Part shown: in pieces, positions 1 to 6,687 of the stretch
How the letters are laid out: every line of letters begins with the position of its first letter
How positions within the stretch are numbered: position 1 is the first letter of the stretch
Assembly (NCBI GenBank): GCA_031404015.1
Contig: JANNGT010000007.1
Span: 1 to 17,963, forward strand
Source of the DNA: RPQJ01 sp031404015
GTDB lineage: Bacteria > Pseudomonadota > Gammaproteobacteria > Steroidobacterales > Steroidobacteraceae
Direction of reading: 5' to 3'
Length of the DNA stretch: 17,963 bases
The notes under the pieces: model-generated
What the model saw: the letters and a program-made list of their open reading frames with translations, nothing else
Databases searched by the model: none
What the model was told of the DNA's origin: nothing
Position numbers and translations under genes: made by a program

Positions 1-1244
1 GCTGGAGTGATGAACTGGGTATGGATCGAGGTGACGTTGCGATCCTTGGTCGGATCGCCGCCCGTGGCGTACTCGTGCGCGCGCAGGAACATGTCGATGG
101 TCGCATCGCCGTTCATGTGCGCATTGAGCGGCAGGCCCAGGTCGTAGAGCTTCTTCACGAATTCCTTTACGAAAGGCTCCTGAAATCCGGGTTCTCCCGT
201 CCAGTCCTTCTCGCCACCGGGGCCGCCGGTCAGGTATGGGGTGCTGAACCAGGCGGTCTTTGCGAACGGCGACCCGTCCAGGGTGATCTTGGCCCCGCCC
301 AGCTTCAGGCGGTTGTTGTACTTGCCCCAGGTCGCGACCGGGTTCTTGGCCAGCATCTGGTCGAATTCCGTCACGAACGGAAAGGCGATGACGTCGATCA
401 GGTAGACGCCCTTGGCAGCGGTACGTTGCATCGCCTCGAGCTCGTTGTCGTGAGTAGCGCCTTCTTGCGCAGTGGTGATGCCGGCGGCGGCGTACATCCT
501 CTGACCGTCCCTGGTGAACTCAACCTCCTGTTCCAGGGCGGGCTTGGGCAACGAAGCGAAGATCGGCGCCCACGCCATCTCCATCACCAGCCCTTGCGGC
601 TCGTTGCTGCCTTTCTTGCGGACGATCACGCCGCCGGGCGGCGTGGGCGTATCGCTGGAGATGCCCCACTTCTTCAACGCCGGCGAATTGAGCACGGCGC
701 CGTGCATGGAAATGTGTTGGACCAGCACCGGATTGTCCGGGAACGCCTGGTCGAGATCGTCGCGACCCAAGGCGGTTCCACTGGGCATCGCGTTCTCGTC
801 ATAGCCGTAGGCAAAGATCAGCTCCCCCTTGGGGATCTGCCGTTGTTCGGTGAACTTCTTCAACTCGGCAATGATCTCGGGAACATTGTTGGCGGGCCCA
901 ACGGGCGGCGCCGCAACATTGACCTGGTTGGCCAAGTTCAACGAGGCGAAGTAGTGGCTGTGCGCGTCGATGAAGCTCGGCAGCAGGGTCTTGCCCGCCA
1001 GGTCGACCATACGCGTGGCCGTGCCTTTCTGCGCCTTCTCCACCTCGGCGCGGGTGCCAACGGCGACGATCTTGCCGTCCTTTACCGCCAGCGCCTCAGC
1101 CGTGGGCAGGGCTTCGTTGATGGTGACGATGTCACCGCCCGTGTAGATCGTGTCGGCAGCAACCTCAGGTTTCGGTTTGCTGCACCCCGCAGCAAGGGCC
1201 GCACTTGCCGCGACAGCGAGAATTATGATTGGTTTGATGGTCAT
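1..1244 (-). CDS. Amidohydrolase family lipoprotein (YtcJ-like), partial at window edge; cassette 13
   Basis: The minus-strand frame opens at ATG 1242-1244 and stays open to the window edge (at least 414 codons), so the C-terminus lies outside. Residues 1-20 form a lipoprotein signal ending in a lipobox (LAAGC, Cys21), so the product is probably anchored to a membrane facing the periplasm. After a linker come an N-terminal amidohydrolase beta segment (DTIYTGGDIVTIN) and the metal-binding HxH motif in FIDAHSHYF (His95, His97). Further His residues occur in LNAHMNGD and SIHTQF near the edge, as in YtcJ-type amidohydrolases. Such enzymes hydrolyse amide or related bonds with bound metal; the substrate cannot be told from sequence. 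An AAGGAG ribosome site lies about 10 nt before the ATG. It follows attC12, so it is the body of a large integron cassette. The long open frame on the opposite strand (21-1280) is a GC-rich shadow. Confidence 0.88.
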   Translation of the reverse strand, partial: MTIKPIIILAVAASAALAAGCSKPKPEVAADTIYTGGDIVTINEALPTAEALAVKDGKIVAVGTRAEVEKAQKGTATRMVDLAGKTLLPSFIDAHSHYFASLNLANQVNVAAPPVGPANNVPEIIAELKKFTEQRQIPKGELIFAYGYDENAMPSGTALGRDDLDQAFPDNPVLVQHISMHGAVLNSPALKKWGISSDTPTPPGGVIVRKKGSNEPQGLVMEMAWAPIFASLPKPALEQEVEFTRDGQRMYAAAGITTAQEGATHDNELEAMQRTAAKGVYLIDVIAFPFVTEFDQMLAKNPVATWGKYNNRLKLGGAKITLDGSPFAKTAWFSTPYLTGGPGGEKDWTGEPGFQEPFVKEFVKKLYDLGLPLNAHMNGDATIDMFLRAHEYATGGDPTKDRNVTSIHTQFITP

Positions 1245-1274
1245 GACTGGTGTGCTCCTTTAGCTGTTCTGGCG

Positions 1275-1362
1275 GCTTAACGTTTGAGCTGAGCGCGCCG
1301 AGGGACCGCTGCGTGACGCCGCGGCTCACCGATCACGGCTGCGCTCCAGCAAGTTGTTAGAC
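1275..1362 (-). repeat. attC site 12 (88 bp), between cassettes 12 and 13
   Basis: Read on the minus strand it begins with GTCTAAC (1362-1356) and ends with GTTAAGC (1281-1275), the paired RYYYAAC and GTTRRRY cores of an integron attC. The inner arms GCTGGAGCGC and GCGCGCTCAGC pair imperfectly, and the same arms occur in attC1 and attC2. It lies just after the HigA-like antitoxin stop. Confidence 0.9.
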
Positions 1363-1370
1363 CCCATGCT

Positions 1371-1685
1371 CTACGCTGCGTCTGCGTGAAGTCTGACGCC
1401 AAGCGCACGAGCGACCTTGAGCACTGTAGCGAAGCTCGGGTTGCCTCGGGCGCTCAAGGCTCGATAGAGGCTTTCTCGGCTCAGACCAGCGTCTTTCGCA
1501 ACCTGACCCATGCCTTTGGCTCTCGCAATATCGCCTAAGGCGCGAGCAATCCGAGCCGCGTCTTCGGGTGCCGCATCAAGCCATGCGTCCAAATACGCCG
1601 CCATCTCTTCGGGTGTCCGAAGATGCTCAGCCACATCATAAGGTGCGGTGGAACTTTTCTTGCGCTTTGCGGGAGCTTTGGCCAT
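1371..1685 (-). CDS. HigA-like antitoxin (COG3636 addiction module antidote), cassette 12
   Basis: This 104-aa protein has a lysine-rich N-terminus, a middle segment (AEHLRTPEEMAAYLDAW) and a C-terminal XRE-like helix-turn-helix (about residues 56-97, including GLSRESLYRALS and FATVLKVARALGV). This is the usual layout of COG3636 addiction-module antidotes. It should neutralise the toxin encoded just upstream and repress the shared promoter through its HTH. The start ATG (1685) lies inside the end of the toxin gene, giving a 50-nt overlap, with GAGG about 9 nt upstream as ribosome site. The stop TAG sits 8 bp before attC12. The cassette 4 antitoxin is a clear paralogue (shared SLGRESLYKAL-like helix). 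Confidence 0.9.
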   Translation of the reverse strand: MAKAPAKRKKSSTAPYDVAEHLRTPEEMAAYLDAWLDAAPEDAARIARALGDIARAKGMGQVAKDAGLSRESLYRALSARGNPSFATVLKVARALGVRLHADAA

Positions 1686-1983
1686 ATCGCGATTCCTCGA
1701 ACTCTTTCGCCAGTCTCCTGACTTTCACAATGTCTTTGGCTTGAGACGACTTGTCGCCATCGATCAATAGCAACAGAAGCCGCGTACCGCGTACGGTGTA
1801 ATGCACCCGATATCCTGGGCCCGAATCGACTTTGAGCTCAGAAATTCTACCGGCCAGAATTCGGTGCTGCCCGGGATTTCCATGAATCAACCTATCGATG
1901 CGAACCTGTATTCGCGCGCGGCCGGCCAAATCCTTGGGCGCATCGATCCATTCGCGAAGCTCCGGAGTAGCCTCAACGCGCAT
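1636..1983 (-). CDS. RelE/HigB-like toxin (intact), cassette 12
   Basis: This 115-aa basic protein belongs to the RelE/ParE superfamily, subgroup 'addiction module killer protein'. Diagnostic segments are ARIQVRIDRL, the GPGYRVHYT strand and the C-terminal IDGDKSSQAKDI motif (about residues 73-84). The family acts mostly as ribosome-dependent mRNA endonucleases; this specific activity is inferred. The final ~18 residues (SRYGQSS onward) extend beyond the usual family end near EFEE and read into the antitoxin gene, so a stop may have been lost. The order toxin-then-antitoxin is HigBA-like. The start ATG at 1983 lies 6 nt after a predicted -10 box, so the transcript may be leaderless. The pair forms one self-expressed cassette between attC11 and attC12. 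Confidence 0.9.
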   Translation of the reverse strand: MRVEATPELREWIDAPKDLAGRARIQVRIDRLIHGNPGQHRILAGRISELKVDSGPGYRVHYTVRGTRLLLLLIDGDKSSQAKDIVKVRRLAKEFEESRYGQSSRKAQEKFHRTL

Positions 1984-1989
1984 GGAACG

Positions 1990-2018
1990 ACCGTAGCCTG
2001 TGGGCTACACAACGTCAA
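1990..2018 (-). promoter_or_regulatory. Predicted sigma70-type promoter of toxin-antitoxin cassette 12
   Basis: On the minus strand, TTGACG (2018-2013) is followed after exactly 17 bp by TACGGT (1995-1990), then 6 nt and the toxin ATG. Transcription would start at or next to the ATG. The cassette can thus be expressed without the distant Pc promoter. Confidence 0.65.
1993..2008. promoter_or_regulatory. Inverted repeat operator candidate, toxin-antitoxin cassette 12
   Basis: A perfect 6-bp inverted repeat, GTAGCC-N4-GGCTAC, overlaps the predicted -10 box. It matches in position and form the GTATCC-N4-GGATAC repeat of cassette 4 (7912-7927). The likely ligand is the HTH antitoxin or the toxin-antitoxin complex (inference). 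Confidence 0.6.
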
Positions 2019-2046
2019 GCCGCAGCGGACGGCTGATTGGGGCGGG

Positions 2047-2106
2047 GTCTAACACCTGAATTAAACCGAGCCGCGAAGCGACTTCGGCTCGAATGAATTG
2101 TTAGGC
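2047..2106 (-). repeat. attC site 11 (60 bp), between cassettes 11 and 12
   Basis: The minus strand runs from GCCTAAC (2106-2100) to GTTAGAC (2053-2047). The inner arms are AATTCATTCGAGCCG and CGGTTTAATTCAGG around a short GC-rich hairpin. It is closely related to attC3. The end of the cassette 11 gene reads into it. Confidence 0.9.
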
Positions 2107-2531
2107 CCCGCCTTGGTGATGCGGAAGCCCACCGCAAATCCCACGCCAGCGGCGAACCAGATGAGTGCGCTGACGACCTCGAAGGTGTTGCGCAGCTCCG
2201 GGTGGCCGATGGCAAGAGGCGGGAGCACGAGGGCGCGCAGAAGGCACACTGCCGCCATGCTGGCGAGACCCAAACGTTGCAAGGGCGGACGTCGGACAAG
2301 CCCGGCCGCCGAACTGGCATACAGGGCGCACACCGCCATGAGCCCGGCGATGATCAAGGCACTGACTGGAGCAAGCCATGTGCCCTGATGTGCGGACGCC
2401 ACGACCGAGGGCGGAGCGTTGAAGAACTCGAACCACGATGGGCCGCCGAACACGGCGCCAACGTGGATGACCACGCCTGCGACCGCAATCGCCGCGGCCA
2501 GGTACACCCACCAGATGCTCGATTGTTTCAT
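2061..2531 (-). CDS. Hypothetical four-helix integral membrane protein, cassette 11
   Basis: This 156-aa protein has about four hydrophobic helices, at residues 8-28, 53-72, 86-106 and 118-137. The small helical bundle has no catalytic motif that I recognise and the function is unknown. It starts at ATG 2531, only 6 nt after the R' core of attC10. The frame crosses the attC11 core without stopping, so the last ~14 residues (NNSFEPKSLRGSV region) are encoded by the attC site and end at a TAA inside it. The natural end was probably near KAGP. It sits downstream of the serine hydrolase cassette and has no obvious promoter of its own. Confidence 0.75.
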   Translation of the reverse strand: MKQSSIWWVYLAAAIAVAGVVIHVGAVFGGPSWFEFFNAPPSVVASAHQGTWLAPVSALIIAGLMAVCALYASSAAGLVRRPPLQRLGLASMAAVCLLRALVLPPLAIGHPELRNTFEVVSALIWFAAGVGFAVGFRITKAGPNNSFEPKSLRGSV

Positions 2532-2537
2532 TGCGGG

Positions 2538-2595
2538 GCCTAACGTTCGCGTTCAGCCGCCGCCGAGGGCGGTCGGCTGCGACGCGTTGTTAGGC
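2538..2595 (-). repeat. attC site 10 (58 bp), between cassettes 10 and 11
   Basis: The minus strand runs from GCCTAAC (2595-2589) to GTTAGGC (2544-2538). Inner arms AACGCGTCGCAGCCG and CGGCTGAACGCGAACG form the expected imperfect stem. It differs from attC8 (4413-4470) at a single base in 58. Confidence 0.95.
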
Positions 2596-3891
2596 GGCGC
2601 TGACATTGACAGATCTACTCCTACGCCTGCGTCGTATCAACCAAGCAATTGTCGGCACAGCTAGGACGATCACGAGGCTGCCGAGACCGATCAGGCGAAG
2701 CATTCCCGGGATCGCGCTCATGAACGCTAAGAAATCAACGTTGCCTGTTTCCCAAAACACCCACTCACCGGCCAGCCGCGTTGCCAGGAGGCGCTTGCCA
2801 GTCTCGAGAATTACAATGCCGTTACCGGTCGCCGGGTTGAGACGTGCGGTGGTATTGATTGTGCCGTTGTTGCCGCTGCCATCATGACCGACGACAAAGC
2901 CACCTTTGTTGTTGCTGGCGTATAAGACGGTTCCAAGGCCCCAGATTTCTTCCCCGTACATAGATGCTTGCGGCCGCCACATCTCTTTGATGGTTTCCGG
3001 CGCAAGCACACCACGTCCAATTGGTTCGCCGTTCTTTCCCGGAACCTGGGCCTGAACGAAACGTGTGAGGTCGGAAACCGACGTGTACAGCGACGCAGCC
3101 GCAACGGCCGAGAAACGACGATGAGTCGACGGTCTAGATTCAGCATCGTATAACGTCGCGAGTTTCGATCCCTCTACCGGTGTCCAATTGTATGTCGAGC
3201 GAACCATGCCCAGGGGTCGGAAGACGGTGCGCTGCATGAAGGCCTCGAACGATTCGCCGCTCACTTCTTCGATCAGGAGCTGCAAGATGGCATATCCACC
3301 CCCCGAGTACCGCCACTCGGAACCGGGGTCGTATCCGACTTCAATAGTGCCGCTGACCCCGGCATCCGCATCCGGTCGCTTGAGGGTTTCTACCAGTGAG
3401 GGCACGGCCGCATCGGGCGCGAAGCCCGCGTAGCCAAGTCCGTCGGTGAGCCCGGCGGTGTGACTCAGCAGACGGCGCACCGTCACCTTGCTGTTATCGA
3501 ACTTGCCTTCGGGAAGCACCCACCGTGTCAGGTAGGTGCTAACGGGTGCGTCCAGGTCGAGCTTGCCCTCTTGGACAAGCGCCATGACACCCCAAGCGGT
3601 GATCCACTTGCTGAGTGAAGCGGTCTGGAAGACAGTATGCACGTCCACCGTTTCGCCGACTGAGACGGCATGGACGCCGTGGACAGAGCCGTCTTTGATT
3701 ACGGCGAACACAGCGTTGCCTGTGTTGCTGGAATCGACGAGCTTGGCAGCGGCGTCCATGAACCCGACGGTGTCACCGCGAGGAGCAAGCGTCTGCTTCC
3801 ACCAACCTTCCGAGGTCCCAACGAACACGACGACGGCCCACAGAACGAGGAGCGCGAGAGTTGCCAAACCAACGCGGACCACTGCTTTCAT
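2590..3891 (-). CDS. Membrane-anchored serine hydrolase, beta-lactamase/class C PBP fold, cassette 10
   Basis: This 433-aa protein has an N-terminal transmembrane or signal-anchor helix (about 5-25), a serine hydrolase domain (about 45-370) and a C-terminal transmembrane helix (about 395-417) followed by an Arg-rich tail. The nucleophile motif SxxK is ASLSKW (Ser92, Lys95). The second motif YxN appears as YSG (Tyr195), so the usual Asn is replaced by Gly. The third motif is HDG (336-338), the common HxG variant of KTG. LLSHTAGL is also typical of the family. Members act as D-Ala-D-Ala peptidases, esterases or beta-lactamases; nothing here proves antibiotic hydrolysis. The ribosome site AGAGGATCAA precedes the ATG. 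The stop TAA is supplied by the R'' core of attC10. Confidence 0.9.
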   Translation of the reverse strand: MKAVVRVGLATLALLVLWAVVVFVGTSEGWWKQTLAPRGDTVGFMDAAAKLVDSSNTGNAVFAVIKDGSVHGVHAVSVGETVDVHTVFQTASLSKWITAWGVMALVQEGKLDLDAPVSTYLTRWVLPEGKFDNSKVTVRRLLSHTAGLTDGLGYAGFAPDAAVPSLVETLKRPDADAGVSGTIEVGYDPGSEWRYSGGGYAILQLLIEEVSGESFEAFMQRTVFRPLGMVRSTYNWTPVEGSKLATLYDAESRPSTHRRFSAVAAASLYTSVSDLTRFVQAQVPGKNGEPIGRGVLAPETIKEMWRPQASMYGEEIWGLGTVLYASNNKGGFVVGHDGSGNNGTINTTARLNPATGNGIVILETGKRLLATRLAGEWVFWETGNVDFLAFMSAIPGMLRLIGLGSLVIVLAVPTIAWLIRRRRRSRSVNVSAA

Positions 3892-3991
3892 TTGATCCTC
3901 TCACTCCTTTCGATACGCCGAACTTGTTCTTGCGACGCGTCGTCCTAGTCCTTGCCAACCGCAACCGCAACAGTGAAAGTCGTGTGCCGCC

Positions 3992-4034
3992 GCCTAACGT
4001 TCGAGGTAACCGGACCGCGGATGAGTGGCTAGCT
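3992..4034 (-). repeat. attC site 9, degenerate
   Basis: The R' side is intact on the minus strand (CGGTTACCTCGAACG then GTTAGGC, 3998-3992). The opposite half is not recognisable. The best candidate for R'' is AGCTAGC (4034-4028), with mutated core bases and no matching L'' arm. The right boundary is approximate. Sequence of the good half resembles attC6, which is also missing its other half. Confidence 0.6.
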
Positions 4035-4039
4035 TTGCC

Positions 4040-4404
4040 TTACCGCCGAGCTACCGAAGCCAAACGTACAACGTACTCTTCACCGTTTACCCTAAGGAGT
4101 TTGAAGGAGATAGTTTCGCCGATCGGGCGCTCAAGCAACGGGAGAACTTTGTTGGCTTTGACTCCAGGAACTACCTGCCCTTCGATCTCGAGGATTGTGT
4201 CGCCAACTGCAACCCCGCCGCGCGCAGCCGGCATATCCGGTTCGATCTTAGTACGGTGACGGATTTAATCGTTGGATTCAAGAAGAACCCTGAGACACGA
4301 ACGAGGATGTTTACGCCGAAGGTTCCTTTATCTGCGGCGCATGCCACTCCTGCCGTGAGAAATATCAGCAGGAGAAGTACATAACGTGCGACGGAGCTAA
4401 GCAT
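4040..4404 (-). pseudogene. Exported PDZ-domain protein, frameshifted, cassette 9
   Basis: Two overlapping minus-strand frames together make one protein of about 121 aa. Frame A starts at ATG 4404 with a signal peptide (MLSSVARYVLLLLIFLTAG, cleavage near ACAAD) and reads to IKSVTV. Frame B continues with TKIEPDMPAARGGVAVGDT, a PDZ substrate-binding loop and strand, and ends at TAA 4040-4042. Adding one base at about 4252/4253 joins them without disturbing the sequence, so a 1-nt deletion is the simplest explanation. The product would be a small periplasmic PDZ protein that binds peptide ends; partner unknown. Either a real pseudogene or a base-call error is possible. It lies 8 nt after attC8. 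Confidence 0.75.
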
Positions 4405-4412
4405 TTTGTGAC

Positions 4413-4470
4413 GCCTAACGTTCGCGTTCAGCCGCCGCCGAAGGCGGTCGGCTGCGACGCGTTGTTAGGC
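4413..4470 (-). repeat. attC site 8 (58 bp), between cassettes 8 and 9
   Basis: The minus strand runs from GCCTAAC (4470-4464) to GTTAGGC (4419-4413), with inner arms the same as attC10. Only one of 58 bases differs from attC10, showing recent common origin of two attC sites about 1.9 kb apart with unrelated genes. Confidence 0.95.
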
Positions 4471-4500
4471 CGGTGCGCCGAAGTGTTCATGGTCCAAACT

Positions 4501-5472
4501 TCACACCGAAATCACGGTCTTGCCGCAGACGTTCCCCTTCTCCAGATGCCGAAAGGCGTCAGGGACATCCTTCAGTGCAAACGTTCTGTCGATGACCGGC
4601 ATGAGCTTGCCGGATTCGATGAGGTCTTTTACGAGTAGAAGGTCTTTCTTATTCGGTGCCGTCGCCAGCGGCCGCAATTTCTGGCCAACGAACGGAGCAA
4701 TCACGAGCGCATGAATCCACTTGCTCGTGCCACCCAGCAGGCAATTCCCGCCTTCGCCGCCAATAAGCACCAGTGTCCCTCCTGGGCCGAGCAGGCGCCT
4801 GAGATCACCAAGCGAGCGGTTGCCTCCCGTGTCGAGCACGATGTCATATCGCTGCGTGCTCCTGGTGAAATCTCCATTGGTGTAGTCGACGACGACGTCG
4901 GCGCCGAGAGAACGCACCATTTCCATCTTTGCCGTGCTGCAGACACCAGTCACGTGTGCGCCGAACGACTTGGCGACCTGCACAGCGAAGACACCCACTC
5001 CGCCGGACGCACCGACGATGAGCACACTGTGTCCCGGCCGAATCTCGCCACGATTGCGGAGCGCTTGGAGGGCAGCGAAGGCCGAAGTCGGAACGGCTGC
5101 AGCCTGCTGAAACGAAAGGTTTGCAGGTTTGAGCGCGAGATTCTTCTCAGGCGCACAGGCGTATTCAGCAAAGGCCCCATCGCACGTACCGAACACAGCA
5201 TCGCCCAAGCGAAGTTCCGAGACGTTCTTGCCGACCGCCTCGACCGTTCCGGCAACGTCCATACCACGCACCCGAATATTTGGGCGCATGAGGCCAAAAC
5301 CCAGGACGCGGAGCATGTAAGGTAGGCCGGTCATCACGTGCCAGTCGCCGATATGCAGGCTGGCCGTGTGCACCCGCATGAGTACATCGTTGTCGCCGAC
5401 CACTGGCTTGTCGATGTTGACATACTCGAGAACATCGGCAGAGCCATACCTATTTTGAACGATTGCCTTCAC
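4501..5472 (-). CDS. NAD(P)-dependent MDR-family alcohol dehydrogenase / quinone oxidoreductase, cassette 8
   Basis: This 323-aa protein is a medium-chain dehydrogenase/reductase. The GroES-like N-terminal domain covers about 1-125 (DVLMRVHTASLHIGDW, MDVAGTVEAVG, GDAVFG). The Rossmann domain starts near 145 with the glycine-rich GASGGVGVFAVQVAK (154-168). The structural-zinc cysteine cluster of zinc alcohol dehydrogenases is absent, which fits the quinone reductase/zeta-crystallin-like branch that reduces enones or quinones with NADPH. The substrate is not determined. It starts with GTG at 5472, supported by AGGAG 6 nt upstream. Its stop is 30 bp before attC8. It is cytosolic and intact. Confidence 0.92.
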   Translation of the reverse strand: MKAIVQNRYGSADVLEYVNIDKPVVGDNDVLMRVHTASLHIGDWHVMTGLPYMLRVLGFGLMRPNIRVRGMDVAGTVEAVGKNVSELRLGDAVFGTCDGAFAEYACAPEKNLALKPANLSFQQAAAVPTSAFAALQALRNRGEIRPGHSVLIVGASGGVGVFAVQVAKSFGAHVTGVCSTAKMEMVRSLGADVVVDYTNGDFTRSTQRYDIVLDTGGNRSLGDLRRLLGPGGTLVLIGGEGGNCLLGGTSKWIHALVIAPFVGQKLRPLATAPNKKDLLLVKDLIESGKLMPVIDRTFALKDVPDAFRHLEKGNVCGKTVISV

Positions 5473-5506
5473 TGACTTCTCCTGAATCGGCGTGATTGGT
5501 TACCTG

Positions 5507-5572
5507 GCCCAACGTCGAAGTGAGTGGGCGAGCAGCCTTATCGCGAAGCACCTGTCGACTGCAGGGCTAGGC
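5507..5572 (-). repeat. attC site 7 (66 bp), mutated R'' core
   Basis: The minus strand ends with GTTGGGC (5513-5507), a valid GTTRRRY core. The other end reads GCCTAGC (5572-5566) in place of GCCTAAC, with one A changed to G. The inner sequence shows only weak arm pairing. Position between the DUF2867 stop and the dehydrogenase start supports it as an aged attC. Confidence 0.65.
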
Positions 5573-6103
5573 CGAATGCGTGGGCTCGGCGATGCCTGCG
5601 AGCACTGCAGGAGCAATGATTCGGTGAGCGGGAGCGACCGGAAGCATGTACAGACGACCAAGCAGGTTCTTTACGTGGACCACCGTTGTAAGGGTGACCT
5701 CGACGGCCAGGCCTTCTGGCAGGAGCTTCCTGTGAACGCTGAGGACTACGTTCAGGTGTTTGTCTCGATCGCCAAGTATAACCTCTTCGAAAGAGTTCTC
5801 GAAGAGAGTGAAGATTCCGACACGGTCACCCAGCACGTAGTCCTTTGGCACTCGCGTTCCATCAAGGTTGTCCATCGCACCAAGATTCTTCAGGCCGAAG
5901 AGCTGAACGATCCGATTTCTGGCACTCATGGCCGCATTGACCCAACGAGGTGTTTTCTCGGCCGCTGCAAGGAAGTGCTCAAGCGCAGAGCGCTCGATCC
6001 TGGCCGAGGTTATACCCCAAGCGTCATAAAAGCTGGCGCCGTGAACCAGTTCAGAGACTCGGCTGTTAGACGGCACTTCGGATTTGCGAGGAGACGGTTT
6101 CAT
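5567..6103 (-). CDS. DUF2867 domain-containing protein, cassette 7
   Basis: This 178-aa protein matches the DUF2867 family pattern: an N-terminal HGASFYDAW segment, a middle section with RVPKDYVLGDRVGIFTLFENSFEEVILGDRDKHLNV, and a C-terminal HVKNLLGRLYMLPVAPAHRIIAPAVL region. The function of the family is unknown; it is sometimes found fused to or near NAD-binding SDR proteins. There is no signal peptide, and the C-terminal section is moderately hydrophobic. The ATG at 6103 follows the R' core of attC6 by 3 nt, so there is no room for a ribosome site other than attC sequence. The stop TAG is formed by the mutated R'' core of attC7. Confidence 0.85.
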   Translation of the reverse strand: MKPSPRKSEVPSNSRVSELVHGASFYDAWGITSARIERSALEHFLAAAEKTPRWVNAAMSARNRIVQLFGLKNLGAMDNLDGTRVPKDYVLGDRVGIFTLFENSFEEVILGDRDKHLNVVLSVHRKLLPEGLAVEVTLTTVVHVKNLLGRLYMLPVAPAHRIIAPAVLAGIAEPTHSA

Positions 6104-6106
6104 GCG

Positions 6107-6142
6107 GTCTAACGTTCGAGCTAAGCCGGCGAGGGGTTAGGC
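6107..6142 (-). repeat. attC site 6, truncated (36 bp)
   Basis: Both cores are present on the minus strand, GCCTAAC (6142-6136) and GTTAGAC (6113-6107), but only 22 bp separate them. The R'-side arm (CGGCTTAGCTCGAACG) is kept and the L'' arm is gone. The folded hairpin that integrases bind could not form normally, so this is probably a deleted attC. Confidence 0.75.
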
Positions 6143-6156
6143 CGCACCTGCAACAA

Positions 6157-6642
6157 CTAGTTGCTGCAGCGTAGACCGCCGGCAGTAGCGCGGTGATCTC
6201 GTGGCATACCGTAGACACGCCAAGCGTACGTGTTGCCTGACTCCATGATCAGTTGCCGCACGACCTTATCTCCGGTGTCGCGATGCTCGAAAGTTTCACC
6301 CTCGCGAAAGAGCATCAAAGAGTTGTCGTCAGCGTACAAGACCATGTAGCGCTCCTCTGCCACTAGACCAAAGTTACCCTCATATGGCGCAAGGTATCTC
6401 TTGGTCAGAACCTTTTCATCTGCCGACAGTGAGAAGGTATGGTGGTACTTCTTGTTTTCACAGGTGGGTTCAGTTCGGATTACTTCGTTCCAGGTCCCGG
6501 CCAGCTTGGACGCCATCTTCGTGACGCCTTGGCTGGCCTCCGCTGCCCATGATGTGCAACCGAGCATCACCACAGTCGCGATCCCTAGTGTTCCTAATAG
6601 CTGGTGCATGGTCGGCAGTGAGCGGGTTTGAGCATCGTTCAT
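6157..6642 (-). CDS. Hypothetical exported protein, cassette 6
   Basis: From ATG 6642 the product is 161 aa; an alternative ATG at 6609 gives a cleaner N-terminus. A hydrophobic signal (LLGTLGIATVVMLGCTSW) is followed by a likely cleavage site near WAAEA. A lipoprotein Cys at MLGC is possible but fits the lipobox poorly. The mature part contains LAGTWNEVIRTEPTCENKKY and later KRYLAPYEGNFGLVAEERYMVLY and is beta-rich, reminiscent of lipocalin-like or DUF-type periplasmic domains. I do not recognise the family. Two Cys (in PTCENK and LRCSN) could form a disulfide. The frame extends upstream into attC5, but that part (SFKPTPQRGG) is attC read-through. It has no promoter of its own that I can see. 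Confidence 0.75.
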   Translation of the reverse strand: MNDAQTRSLPTMHQLLGTLGIATVVMLGCTSWAAEASQGVTKMASKLAGTWNEVIRTEPTCENKKYHHTFSLSADEKVLTKRYLAPYEGNFGLVAEERYMVLYADDNSLMLFREGETFEHRDTGDKVVRQLIMESGNTYAWRVYGMPRDHRATAGGLRCSN

Positions 6643-6687
6643 TGAGTTTAGGTGTTTTCGCTGGGCGCCAAAAGTGGTGGGTGTGCC

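Noticed and set aside
21..1280. Long plus-strand open frame (419 codons)
   Set aside because: It is antisense to the amidohydrolase, whose lipobox and HxH motif and attC position fix the minus strand as coding.
4711..5325. Plus-strand frame opposite the dehydrogenase
   Set aside because: Antisense to a full-length MDR enzyme with intact glycine-rich motif.
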